Shown in pieces: positions 32,936 to 41,260 of a stretch of DNA of 51,830 nucleotides. The notes under the pieces were generated by a model. The model searched no databases. It was not told the DNA's origin and saw nothing but the letters and a program-made list of their open reading frames with translations. This stretch comes from a virus. How positions within the stretch are numbered: position 1 is the stretch's first letter; each line of letters begins with the position of its first letter. The stretch is from positions 1-51,830 of IMG/VR virus record IMGVR_UViG_3300033144_008177. One strand, 5' to 3'. The translations under genes and the position numbers were made by a program.

Positions 32936-35263
32936 TTAATTTATTAAAATCCCTTTATTTTTATTCAAAATATTTCTGAGAAGGGACTTACCATATATCT
33001 CTCTTTTAGGATCTCGACTCATATACACTTGTTGTTGTGGCTGTTGGCCCTTTAAAGAGTTCCTATAATCTGACATTAATTGTTTTCTATTTGCTTCATT
33101 AAACTCAACTCCTGCCTGTTGAAAAGCATTTTGCAAAGCAGTTATCCCTGCTGGATTTGTTCTTCCTTTTCCCGAAAGAGCACTCATCATATTCGACAAA
33201 TTAGGATCTGCACTAATATACTGAAGAAGCAAATTAGTGTCCGCTGCTCCTGGTGCTGGTGCTGCTCCTGGTGTCATAGGGGCTGATTGATCTGGAGATT
33301 GATGCGCTGTTGGCAATCCTCCACCTACTGCTTCATCTTGTTCTACAACGCCACTTCCATCAACATCTCCTGCCACTGGAGTTTCTGCAACATCAGGAAT
33401 ACCATCTCCATCAGAATCCTGTCTTAATGCTGCTAATACCGTATCAATTGCTTCTCTTTTTATATTAGCATTCCAAGTTCTCAAGGCTCGAAGAGCATTA
33501 TCAACTTTTGGATTACCTCTGTATTGTTGTAATTGTGACATTAGACCATTAATCTTAGTAACATTCTCTTGCCATTGACCCTCAATAAATCCTCTAGCCT
33601 GCTCAATAGTGCTAGCAATATTCTCAATCATCTTGTCTATTCTTCTTTCATTCCCTTGCTCTTTATATCCTTGCATCTTATTGCCTACCCAATCTTTAGC
33701 CTTACCAAAACCTTTTGCTATATCTCCTCCAATACCTCTTGCAGCATCACCTACTCCCTGCCAAAACTGCGCCTCTTTTAGAACCTCATTAGAAGCTGCT
33801 GCAACTTTCTTTCCAAGTTTTTTTTGCCCATTATTATTAAGAGCAACTGCCAATTCTGTTAAATTGCTAGCCTGCTCTATAACAGTGTCCACATATTTAT
33901 CAGCTTCTTTATTGAATGTATCATATACAGATTCTGGAAGACTCATTCCCTTCTTCATTTTATTATTAACTTCTTCTGCAAATTTTTTATCCCATTTTTT
34001 ATCTTTTGCTATATCATCAACAGAAGCATATTTATCCCATTTCTTAGAATCTTTCATAGACTCAAGATATTCACCCCAGCATTCAAACCACACTTCCTGA
34101 GCAGATGTTCCTGGTTTAGAAGTTCTTTTATTTCTATAGCAATTATCCCAACAACGTCTATTCCTAATAGCCTGACCCATAAATCCAACATACTGTGATT
34201 CTTTTATTTGGTTTAATACATCATTAACTTCTTTAACGACTTCAGAACTTTTTGACAACCCTTTACTTTCTAATTCTGATGCAATCTTTATTAATGAATT
34301 ATCTGCACTAGATTTATTAGGATTTTGTTGTTGATATCTTTCCTCATTTTCTTCTGCTCTTTGTCTTTTATCAATAAGTTGTCTTCCTCTCTCTCTCGCA
34401 TGTTGACGAGCTTTATCTAAGCTATAAGAAGAATCATCAGGAGGAGTCTCAGCAGGAGGATTAGCATGCTGATATCTATTTTCATTTTCTTGCGATCTCT
34501 GTCTTCTCTTCCCAAGTTCTCTGGATCTATCAACCGCCTGTTGTTGTCTTTTCTTAGACGAGTAACTTCCATTTCCAGCCTTTTTTGTTTTATTCAAATT
34601 AAATCCCTTATCACTATCTTCGGATTCTTTAGACAATATTTTTGTCAACATATTATTTTTATTAGCCATGGTTTTTCCTCTTTCATAACTTGGTAAAACT
34701 CTTTGTCTTTGTTTAAATGGGTTTCTTATAGCTTTCTTCCTGAAAATTATATTCATTATTCTATCAACAATAAAAGCTCTTATCTTACCTACTGATCTGT
34801 CCCATGTTGTCACAACAATATTCCCATTACCAGCTTGGAACATATTATGAGGTTCAATAACTCTTTTAATACTTTTCCCAAAATTTATTTTTCTATTCAT
34901 TCTCCCAGCAGGAGAATATATTATTTCTAAAACTCTTCTATTCTCTATAGCATATTTTAATGCTTCTGTTTTGTTTCCTGTGTCAGGAGCTTTCTCATCT
35001 ATATCTGGTGGCTCCCAAGGTCTATCAACATCTAATTCAAATTGAGCATCATCTTTTTCCTGCTCTAAATTTTCAACTGTTTCCTGATTATCTTGCTCTA
35101 CTCCTTCATACTGCGTTATTCTTCCCTCATCTTCTTCAACATTATAATCAGCCAACATTTGCTCTACATCAGCAGCAACTGGATTCCCATACGCATCTAC
35201 TTTATCATAATCGAAAACAGTTTGTGCTCTTTTATACCAATTTTTAATATAACTTCTCTTCAT
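32936..35263 (-). CDS. Large head-cluster protein with WYL-like domain and calcium-binding motifs
   Basis: 775 residues. The N-terminus MKRSYIKNWYKRAQTVF carries the N-W-Y-K-K-A-Q motif; an internal copy is FNLNKTKKAG. Residues about 95-175 (KYAIENRRVLEIIYSPAG, RVIEPHNMF, RAFIVDRIMNI) resemble a WYL ligand-binding domain. A long Arg/Gln-rich helical region follows, then EF-hand-like loops DSDGDGIPD and GDVDGSGVVEQDE near 640-665 and an Ala/Pro-rich linker. No Shine-Dalgarno is obvious before the ATG, which is unlike its neighbours. It could be an internal virion protein delivered to the host; this is inference. Confidence 0.65.
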   Translation of the reverse strand: MKRSYIKNWYKRAQTVFDYDKVDAYGNPVAADVEQMLADYNVEEDEGRITQYEGVEQDNQETVENLEQEKDDAQFELDVDRPWEPPDIDEKAPDTGNKTEALKYAIENRRVLEIIYSPAGRMNRKINFGKSIKRVIEPHNMFQAGNGNIVVTTWDRSVGKIRAFIVDRIMNIIFRKKAIRNPFKQRQRVLPSYERGKTMANKNNMLTKILSKESEDSDKGFNLNKTKKAGNGSYSSKKRQQQAVDRSRELGKRRQRSQENENRYQHANPPAETPPDDSSYSLDKARQHARERGRQLIDKRQRAEENEERYQQQNPNKSSADNSLIKIASELESKGLSKSSEVVKEVNDVLNQIKESQYVGFMGQAIRNRRCWDNCYRNKRTSKPGTSAQEVWFECWGEYLESMKDSKKWDKYASVDDIAKDKKWDKKFAEEVNNKMKKGMSLPESVYDTFNKEADKYVDTVIEQASNLTELAVALNNNGQKKLGKKVAAASNEVLKEAQFWQGVGDAARGIGGDIAKGFGKAKDWVGNKMQGYKEQGNERRIDKMIENIASTIEQARGFIEGQWQENVTKINGLMSQLQQYRGNPKVDNALRALRTWNANIKREAIDTVLAALRQDSDGDGIPDVAETPVAGDVDGSGVVEQDEAVGGGLPTAHQSPDQSAPMTPGAAPAPGAADTNLLLQYISADPNLSNMMSALSGKGRTNPAGITALQNAFQQAGVEFNEANRKQLMSDYRNSLKGQQPQQQVYMSRDPKREIYGKSLLRNILNKNKGILIN

Positions 35264-35289
35264 TATATTATATTTATGAAAAAAAGTAT

Positions 35290-35670
35290 TTAATCCTTGA
35301 TTTTTTCTTCTTCTTCATATATTAATTTATCAAGTCGAATCAAATCAACAGGGTCCAAAGAAATATCCCCTAATTCAGAAAGAGATATAGGTTTACAATC
35401 AAACTCTATTTCTTCTAATAAAAACTCTGAGAATTCGTTTCTAAAATCTTCTTCTTTTTCTTTTAAAACTTCAAAATTACCTGTTTTATCTTTGCCATTA
35501 GAATATTTTTTCACAAGATGAACTCTATATCTCTCAATATAAGATAACTCTTCAGAAACTTTTTTTAAAACTTTACCTACTCTATAAGCTGTTCTAACTG
35601 GCAACTCTTTGCCTGTCAATTTTATTAAACTTCCCCCTAATAATCTAACTTCTGACAACTTAAACTTCAT
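35290..35670 (-). CDS. Small helical phage protein
   Basis: 126 residues, helical and charged, MKFKLSEVRLLGGSLIKL at the start, an acidic C-terminus (EEEEKIKD). Length and pattern recall small tail/head assembly proteins of other phages, but I cannot name the family. AGGAGATG precedes the ATG. Confidence 0.6.
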   Translation of the reverse strand: MKFKLSEVRLLGGSLIKLTGKELPVRTAYRVGKVLKKVSEELSYIERYRVHLVKKYSNGKDKTGNFEVLKEKEEDFRNEFSEFLLEEIEFDCKPISLSELGDISLDPVDLIRLDKLIYEEEEKIKD

Positions 35671-35679
35671 TTACATCTC

Positions 35680-36048
35680 CTAGAATTTTACAAATGTGCT
35701 ATCATCCTCTTCTACAATAGAAATTTTATCACCTATCCATATTTTATTTTTGTCAAAAAAATTATAATTAGCTTCGATAGCCTTATCGCAATCATGATCA
35801 CTACATACTACAGCCTCATCCCCTGGACTTATATATTCTATTTTCTCAATTATATTATCTTTAGAAACAAAAGCTATTGACAATGGTATGTAAGTATTAA
35901 CTCCCCAAAACTTTAAATTTTGAGGATGTTTGAACCTAAATAACATACCATCATCTTCACCCAACTTCTCCCTGAACATCAAACCTTGTTGATGCTTAGA
36001 GGGAGTATCTGCTATTTCAACTTTTAAATTTCTTTTAAACATTTTCAT
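35680..36048 (-). CDS. DUF192-family protein
   Basis: 122 residues matching DUF192: VEIADTPSKHQQGLMFREKL, then DDGMLF, FWGVNTYIPLSIAFV and a C-terminal strand pair. DUF192 is a small beta-rich domain found in bacteria, archaea and phages with unknown biochemical role. Bacterial copies often carry a signal peptide; this one does not. Its start lies inside the end of the upstream gene (14-base overlap). Confidence 0.8.
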   Translation of the reverse strand: MKMFKRNLKVEIADTPSKHQQGLMFREKLGEDDGMLFRFKHPQNLKFWGVNTYIPLSIAFVSKDNIIEKIEYISPGDEAVVCSDHDCDKAIEANYNFFDKNKIWIGDKISIVEEDDSTFVKF

Positions 36049-36397
36049 CTTTCATATATGGTTTTTGAAAGAACTGATCATCAAGTTCTTGTTGATCTTG
36101 TATCTGATTTAACCAAGCAGGTATTTTTTCTAAAGACTCATAATACCCATCTCCAAATGTTCCTATATGAGATTTTTGCAAATCAGTTATATATTCTATT
36201 TCACTATTGGCGTTTAAAATCATTTCATAATCTATTTTTTCATTTCTATGTGACATATCACCAACTTTATCTAATGCTGGGAATTGTTGATCAAAAGCTC
36301 TTTTAGCAGCCATAGATATTCCAAGAATTGCTGTATCTATTGACTGTTGATTAATTCCTGCTATCTTTACATACTTTGATGTTTTAATAATTTTCAT
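36035..36397 (-). CDS. Small protein with MKII-type N-terminus
   Basis: 120 residues beginning MKIIKTSKYVKIAGIN, one of five N-termini of this kind in the window. A helical segment (SMAAKRAFDQQFPALDKVGD) and an acidic tail follow. No known domain. It is likely to share a destination with the other MKII proteins. Confidence 0.65.
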   Translation of the reverse strand: MKIIKTSKYVKIAGINQQSIDTAILGISMAAKRAFDQQFPALDKVGDMSHRNEKIDYEMILNANSEIEYITDLQKSHIGTFGDGYYESLEKIPAWLNQIQDQQELDDQFFQKPYMKDENV

Positions 36398-36399
36398 TT

Positions 36400-36801
36400 T
36401 TATACTCTCACCTTAAAACTATTTCTCTCACATTCATATATAAACTCTTCTACCTCATTATCTGGCACATCAAATTCTATTCCCATTATACCTTTAGAGA
36501 TTATAACAGAATCACTATTTCTATAATTTTGAAAATCATCAAACCACTTTAAAACATTTTTCTCATTAGAGCTTTGTTTTGACACTGTTATTTCCAAATC
36601 GGCAACTTGTGGCATCATTCTATATGAATTTTCATAACCTAATTTTTCTAACTCTTTATCTTTTTGATATTTAAATTCTAATTTACCACCTTTATAAGTA
36701 TTCATTTTTTTTAGAACAGTATCATACCATTGTAAAGTTTTTTCTACTTTCTCTTTAGCACTTTTATTTTTTGTCGAAAAAGAAATTGTTATGTTCATCA
36801 T
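36400..36801 (-). CDS. Hypothetical protein
   Basis: 133 residues (132 if the second of two adjacent ATGs is used; AAGGAATA serves both). Alpha/beta pattern with MNITISFSTKNKSAKEKVEK at the start and GIEFDVPDNEVEEFIYECER at the end, reminiscent of a ferredoxin-like fold. No family is recognised. Confidence 0.6.
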   Translation of the reverse strand: MMNITISFSTKNKSAKEKVEKTLQWYDTVLKKMNTYKGGKLEFKYQKDKELEKLGYENSYRMMPQVADLEITVSKQSSNEKNVLKWFDDFQNYRNSDSVIISKGIMGIEFDVPDNEVEEFIYECERNSFKVRV

Positions 36802-36807
36802 TATTCC

Positions 36808-37203
36808 TTATTTAGTCATTTTTTTAGAAGCAGTTTTAACACCTTTTGTATTATCCAAAGCCTGATTATAATCTATAATAAGATCATTATTTTCAAATGA
36901 AGATCTCTCATCTCCCAAAATCATTATCTTAATAACCTTTTGTCCTTTTTCAGTTATTTCTATATTCTCACCTATTGCTCTTATCAATCCAGCAGATTTC
37001 ATTTTTTGAATATCATCATGAGCTAATGATACTGGTCTCTTAAAAGTTGAATTATTAGAACCAGACTTACCCGTTCTCCACACAGAAAATAAAGAATTAG
37101 CAATAGATGGCTCAACATAGTCTTTGCCTTTAATAATATTAACTCTTAACTGTGGCATAATTTCCAACAGTCTCTCATAAATTGATTGTGCATTTTTTCT
37201 CAT
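36808..37203 (-). CDS. Hypothetical protein with winged-helix-like centre
   Basis: 131 residues. Residues about 58-95 (SLAHDDIQKMKSAGLIRAIG then IEITEKGQKVI) look like a recognition helix and beta wing, so it may bind DNA or act as an adaptor. Ends in a lysine-rich tail. The gene is packed within 2 to 5 bases of its neighbours. Confidence 0.6.
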   Translation of the reverse strand: MRKNAQSIYERLLEIMPQLRVNIIKGKDYVEPSIANSLFSVWRTGKSGSNNSTFKRPVSLAHDDIQKMKSAGLIRAIGENIEITEKGQKVIKIMILGDERSSFENNDLIIDYNQALDNTKGVKTASKKMTK

Positions 37204-37205
37204 TG

Positions 37206-37640
37206 TTACCCTTTCTTATTAGATGCAGATGCAATTCTGTTTCTACCCATAAGATGTTGTTTACCATCTTCTTGTCTTAAATATTCACTATGAGATCCAG
37301 GTATCGGAGAATTGTGTTTGAAGAAGCCCATAAGACCTTGAGGATCATCTCTTAAAGCCTCTGCTTGAGAGATATGCTGTTCTGCAACACCAGGATCAGC
37401 TGGTCCTTTCCTTAAATCATTCTTAAATTCTTCAAGAATTTGATTTATTCTTTCTGATTCAAACTCGCTAAACTCATCTAAATTCATACCAACCATAGCT
37501 TTGACAAATGCATAATTAACTGCACCTTGTATATCAGTGCCAGCTATCTCTGCTTCTGGACCTTCTAATTTTTCAGGATTATGATATCTTGGTCCAAACT
37601 GTGACAATTTTTTAAATTTTTCTGTTTCAATTATTTTCAT
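37206..37640 (-). CDS. Small protein with MKII-type N-terminus
   Basis: 144 residues from the ATG at 37640 (GAGGGG lies 9 to 14 bases upstream); a TTG two codons earlier is an alternative. Starts MKIIETEKFKKLSQFG. The rest includes a helical middle and a flexible basic C-terminus (NRIASASNKKG). The start lies inside the preceding 38-residue gene. No known domain. Confidence 0.65.
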   Translation of the reverse strand: MKIIETEKFKKLSQFGPRYHNPEKLEGPEAEIAGTDIQGAVNYAFVKAMVGMNLDEFSEFESERINQILEEFKNDLRKGPADPGVAEQHISQAEALRDDPQGLMGFFKHNSPIPGSHSEYLRQEDGKQHLMGRNRIASASNKKG

Positions 37641-37743
37641 ATTCAAAAGCCCCTCTAATATCGTTTTCCATATTTTCCATTAACATTCTTCTTCCTTCTT
37701 CTACTGTTTGACTAACAGATATTACCATTTCCATTTCACTCAT
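37627..37743 (-). CDS. 38-residue small protein
   Basis: Starts MSEMEMVISVSQTVEEG, ends FEYENN. GAGG sits six bases before the ATG, and it overlaps the next gene by 14 bases while starting 4 bases after the previous gene ends, so it fills the gap exactly. Methionine- and glutamate-rich, one amphipathic helix. Function unknown. Confidence 0.55.
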   Translation of the reverse strand: MSEMEMVISVSQTVEEGRRMLMENMENDIRGAFEYENN

Positions 37744-37746
37744 AAT

Positions 37747-37989
37747 TTACCTCGTCATTATATTATAAACTTTCTCTGCCCACTCTCTATCCATATCTTT
37801 TTGTTCTTCTGTCAAATCCTTATAAGGTTTAAAACTTTCCTCTTTCCATCTTTTAACTCTTTCTTCTGTTATGTTTTCTGTTTTTAAAATATCTTTCGCC
37901 CACTTCATCCACTGCTCATGCTCTAGCTCCGCTAATTTTTCGATTATCTTATTTTTCTTTTTTCTATTTTCTGATAAAATTATTTTCAT
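37747..37989 (-). CDS. Small protein resembling a RyR-type domain
   Basis: 80 residues. LAELEHEQWMKWAKD, RVKRWKEESFKPYKDL and EEQKDMDREWAEKV match the H-E-x-W ... P-Y-x-x-L-x-E-x-x-K-D-x-D-R pattern of RyR domains, which in phages and bacteria occur alone or beside nucleotide-handling proteins. The start MKIILSENRKKKNKII may be a variant of the MKII N-terminus. Confidence 0.65.
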   Translation of the reverse strand: MKIILSENRKKKNKIIEKLAELEHEQWMKWAKDILKTENITEERVKRWKEESFKPYKDLTEEQKDMDREWAEKVYNIMTR

Positions 37990-37997
37990 TTTATTCT

Positions 37998-38558
37998 CTA
38001 TTCAAATACTTTTAATAATTTATCAATCAATTTATCTTGCTCTTCAGAAAAACTCCATCTAACATCTTTCACATCATTATACCATTCTCTGGAGGTATTT
38101 GTTTTTAATTCTTCTGACATTGCTTGCCAATCTGCTACCATTTCTGCAACGCTTATATCATCCATCTCATCCGCATCAATGCATTCTATTGATTTGTCTC
38201 TATTAGTGTTGTCTATATTCGCTTTTTCTTTATTGTGATACTCAGGATGATGCTTATTATTTTTTATATGGTGAAGAGTCGCCTCCTCAATATCCTTACC
38301 ACCATCTTCACCCTGATCCTGCTTTTTCAACCAAGTCAATTCAATATATGGAGTCATTTCTGGCTCTTCAAATTTACTAGCATCATGGTTCTTAACTTGT
38401 TCTAAAAGATCACTATATTCACTATGTTTATCTACTATCTTTTTAGCAGCATTTTGGACTCTCTCAATATGTTCATTAGTTCTTTTATGAAAGAAATCTT
38501 CCTTCTCTTTTTGAGTCTCAGCAATCTTAATGTATTTTTTTGTTTCTATAATCTTCAT
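37998..38558 (-). CDS. DUF5662-like protein with MKII-type N-terminus
   Basis: 186 residues. After MKIIETKKYIKIAETQ comes a DUF5662-like pattern with conserved histidines: HIERVQ, VKNHDASKFEEPE, LHHIKNNKHHPEY and EMVADWQAMS. The order H...HD...HH...D recalls HD-type metal-dependent phosphohydrolases, so a nucleotide or phosphoester target is possible but unproven. The start overlaps the stop of the tiny upstream gene as ATGA. Confidence 0.75.
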   Translation of the reverse strand: MKIIETKKYIKIAETQKEKEDFFHKRTNEHIERVQNAAKKIVDKHSEYSDLLEQVKNHDASKFEEPEMTPYIELTWLKKQDQGEDGGKDIEEATLHHIKNNKHHPEYHNKEKANIDNTNRDKSIECIDADEMDDISVAEMVADWQAMSEELKTNTSREWYNDVKDVRWSFSEEQDKLIDKLLKVFE

Positions 38559-38665
38559 TTATAAATTTCTTTATTATTCAAACACTCTTCCGATAGTTGC
38601 CATCCTTCTATCTCTCTCTCTAAATGATGGAGATGTCCATGACAATTTCTATTTTCTTTTCGCAT
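38555..38665 (-). CDS. 36-residue histidine-rich small protein (tentative)
   Basis: Starts MRKENRNCHGHLHHLERE and ends with its stop in an ATGA overlap with the next start, the usual sign of coupling. The ribosome site is weak (AATAAG). The CHGH...HH cluster could bind a metal. It is the only gene-like feature I see in the gap. Confidence 0.4.
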   Translation of the reverse strand: MRKENRNCHGHLHHLEREIEGWQLSEECLNNKEIYK

Positions 38666-38788
38666 ATCTTATTGACTCTAATTCTTTATACACCTTATTA
38701 ATTGAGCATTCTCCTGTTCTTACTTTTATCCATATTTTTTGTCATTTTTATTTTATTTTGCTCTATTTAGAGCCATTTTTTAAGACTT
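38666..38788 (-). other. Short intergenic stretch, possible gene remnant
   Basis: AT-rich. A frame without a start codon (KVRTGECSINKVYKELESIR) runs into the tiny gene at 38555-38665, so part of this stretch may be a decayed or non-AUG-started gene. Nothing else seen. Confidence 0.3.
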
Positions 38789-39556
38789 TTACCTATTCAA
38801 TAAATCTCTGTGTGGATATGGATCTTCATATTTTCTATCTTTCCAAGCAAATGGTTCATTCCTTAGCTCTCTCCAATAATGTCCCTCTCCAACTCCAGGA
38901 GCATTATAATTCTCTAATCCTTTCCTATATCTTCTCTGTCTTCTCTTAGCTTTTTCTCTTCTCTGCACCTCTTGCCCAAAAGGGAAAATTCTTTCTTTCA
39001 TAGGGAGGTCGAGATTAGACCATGGACCTGCTATCCCTCTCGCAACTTTTATATCATATTTGGAAATATTCTTTTTTCCAATAGCTGCGAAAGATAATAA
39101 ATTAGAAATGTACATCAACCTACTTATATATCTATGTATCCAATCTACAGATATTTTATAGTCTGGTAATGTATAAATTTGTTCTTTAGTGAATGATTTT
39201 ATATCTTGATTTAATGCATTATCTATTGCTTCTTGATATTCAGATTTATCGAATTCTTCAAAACATAATAAAAACTTTGAAAAATCTTTTAGTGAAAAAA
39301 TAAATAAATCAACCATTCTATCATCTATTGGTCTTCTGCTGCATTCTTCAATTTGTAAAGTTTCTACAACGTCTTTCAACAATGATAATAAAACTATTTT
39401 TTGTTTCTTAATAGATTGATTGAGTTCTCTTATTGTTCTTATAATACCTTGTTTTTTGGATTGTCCAGTATCGTTATATATTTCACATTTTCTATCATTA
39501 ATTAAACGGACACCGTAATAGCTAAGTTCTTTCTTTAATAATAACCATGTATCCAT
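38789..39556 (-). CDS. Hypothetical protein, basic C-terminus
   Basis: 255 residues from the ATG at 39556 (MDTWLLLKKELSYYGVRL). In-frame ATGs further upstream lie inside the preceding gene and have no ribosome site. Largely helical; the C-terminal 60 residues are very basic (RREKAKRRQRRYRKG) and Tyr/Trp-rich, suggesting nucleic-acid binding. No family recognised. Confidence 0.6.
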   Translation of the reverse strand: MDTWLLLKKELSYYGVRLINDRKCEIYNDTGQSKKQGIIRTIRELNQSIKKQKIVLLSLLKDVVETLQIEECSRRPIDDRMVDLFIFSLKDFSKFLLCFEEFDKSEYQEAIDNALNQDIKSFTKEQIYTLPDYKISVDWIHRYISRLMYISNLLSFAAIGKKNISKYDIKVARGIAGPWSNLDLPMKERIFPFGQEVQRREKAKRRQRRYRKGLENYNAPGVGEGHYWRELRNEPFAWKDRKYEDPYPHRDLLNR

Positions 39557-39572
39557 ATAATTTTCTCGTTTC

Positions 39573-40523
39573 TTATAAATCCTCCCAGTCCCAATCATCT
39601 GATATTTCTCTCTTCTGTTTTCTTTCTTGTTTTTGCTCTTCATCGGCAAAAGAAATATCATCTGGAGTATGCTCATCAATCAAGCTCTCCAATACATCAG
39701 ATGGTTTTTCTCCTAGCGGATTTCCCCGACTATCTAGAGGAAAAACCACATCTGAAGGCTCTTTAATTTCTCCGACTGGTTTTATTTCTTTTACTTTCTT
39801 ACTTTTTGATGATTTCCCTTTTTTTTTTGCTGATTTCTTAGCTGAAGCTTTTTTCTTAGTAAATTTCTTTTTGGCAGCTTTTTTCTTAGCAACTTTTTTC
39901 TTTGTCACTTTCTTCTTAATAGATTTTTTCTTATCATCAACCATATCAACATCTTCAGCTTCCTCAGTCTCTACTTCCACAATATCAGAAACCTTATTAA
40001 CTAACACAGCATCTTCAGTTTCCCCTTTTTGAAAGTCCCAAACTTTAGCAACTGGTTTCTGCTCTTCGATATGATCTTCAATTGGTTCTACATATTCAAC
40101 AGCTTCTTTTTTCTTAGATTCCTTTTTTTTTGTTTTTGCTTTTTTCTCTGGTTTATTACCTAAAACAGCAGATTCAGTAATAATACTAATAAGTCCATCA
40201 CTTTCAGCTCCTTGAATTATACCAGATTCTGCTTTATCTCTACTTACGATAGCAGACTTTCCTGGCTTAATAACAATATCATCAAGCACTAAACTTCTAT
40301 CCGTTCTATTGATAATCACAACTTCACTATGAATATCTTCCATCTCATCATATTCACCTTCTATGAATGGAACTAAAATACCCCTTTTAACAGCTGCCTT
40401 AATATCTGAAGAATATAAATCATTCCCAGTAATTGATATCTGCATCTTTGCCCACAACGCCTTCTGCAACGAACTTAATACAAAACTCCCTTTAAAATCA
40501 TCCGGAACTTTAAAAATCATCAT
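39573..40523 (-). CDS. Protein with histone-H1-like lysine/alanine tail
   Basis: 316 residues. The first ~115 form a beta-rich domain (IVIKPGKSAIVSRDKAESGI). Residues about 195-245 are lysine/alanine repeats (KKKVAKKKAAKKKFTKKKAS) like histone H1 or bacterial H1-like proteins, and the end is acidic. GGAGAAC precedes two adjacent ATGs. The basic tail likely binds DNA; with a structured head it could be a packaged DNA-binding virion protein. Role inferred. Confidence 0.65.
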   Translation of the reverse strand: MMIFKVPDDFKGSFVLSSLQKALWAKMQISITGNDLYSSDIKAAVKRGILVPFIEGEYDEMEDIHSEVVIINRTDRSLVLDDIVIKPGKSAIVSRDKAESGIIQGAESDGLISIITESAVLGNKPEKKAKTKKKESKKKEAVEYVEPIEDHIEEQKPVAKVWDFQKGETEDAVLVNKVSDIVEVETEEAEDVDMVDDKKKSIKKKVTKKKVAKKKAAKKKFTKKKASAKKSAKKKGKSSKSKKVKEIKPVGEIKEPSDVVFPLDSRGNPLGEKPSDVLESLIDEHTPDDISFADEEQKQERKQKREISDDWDWEDL

Positions 40524-40593
40524 GTTCTCCTTTAAAAAATTAATTATCTACATTTCTATCGACATTTTGTGTAATTATCTATAAATTGGAAGG

Positions 40594-41022
40594 TTATATT
40601 CTATTGATTGGTCTAAATAAAGCCTCTTCCCTGAGCTTCTTATAAATATTTCTTCTAGTAGGTGATACCCCTCTGTCTAACATTTTTGAAATTCCACCCA
40701 TTGGCTTTTTATCTTCTTCTGGAACAAATTGTTCCTTATTAACACCTTCTCCAGTTGGAGGATCTTGATCCATCAATATTGGTTCGCTAGGAATTTGTCT
40801 AATCTGTTGTTTATCTTCATCAGGTTCTAATCGACTAGTACCTCTGTGATGATCTATTCCTCTTATATTAGTTCCTAAAAATGGATTAGCAGTTACTTTG
40901 CCATTAAATTCTTCTTTATGATTTGTGCTAGGTGGCTTATGACCTTTGTCATATTTGTCCATGACAGGTTCCATTCCACCTGGAGTATATGCTATTTTAG
41001 TATTTTTTTTATACCAATTCAT
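40594..41022 (-). CDS. Small protein with NWYKK-type N-terminus
   Basis: 142 residues from the ATG at 41022 (AGGCGG upstream), starting MNWYKKNTKIAYTPGG; an upstream start lies within the previous gene. Low-complexity polar sequence with DHHRGTSRLEPDEDKQQ. One of the N-W-Y-K-K family. Function unknown. Confidence 0.65.
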   Translation of the reverse strand: MNWYKKNTKIAYTPGGMEPVMDKYDKGHKPPSTNHKEEFNGKVTANPFLGTNIRGIDHHRGTSRLEPDEDKQQIRQIPSEPILMDQDPPTGEGVNKEQFVPEEDKKPMGGISKMLDRGVSPTRRNIYKKLREEALFRPINRI

Positions 41023-41029
41023 AATCCGC

Positions 41030-41245
41030 CTAGACTTGCTCAATGCCTTCAACAGTAATATTAGCATTTATACCTGGGGTATCGATTTCTGATGGACCAG
41101 ACATCCTTTTCAATCTTTCTTTCAATACATTCCATCCTTCTTCTTGTCCTGTACCCTCTGGAACCCAAACGGCGACACTAATATTGTAAAAAAATCTATC
41201 ATGCGTTCTGTACATGCTTTGTGCTTTTTTATACCAATTATTCAT
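41030..41245 (-). CDS. Small protein with NWYKKAQ N-terminus
   Basis: 71 residues starting MNNWYKKAQSMYRTHD, with AAGGAGA upstream of the ATG at 41245. The rest (FFYNISVAVWVPEG, then an alpha/beta pattern) looks like a small folded domain. Function unknown; its N-terminus is a near-perfect example of the shared motif. Confidence 0.7.
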   Translation of the reverse strand: MNNWYKKAQSMYRTHDRFFYNISVAVWVPEGTGQEEGWNVLKERLKRMSGPSEIDTPGINANITVEGIEQV

Positions 41246-41260
41246 CAATCTTTCTCCTTA

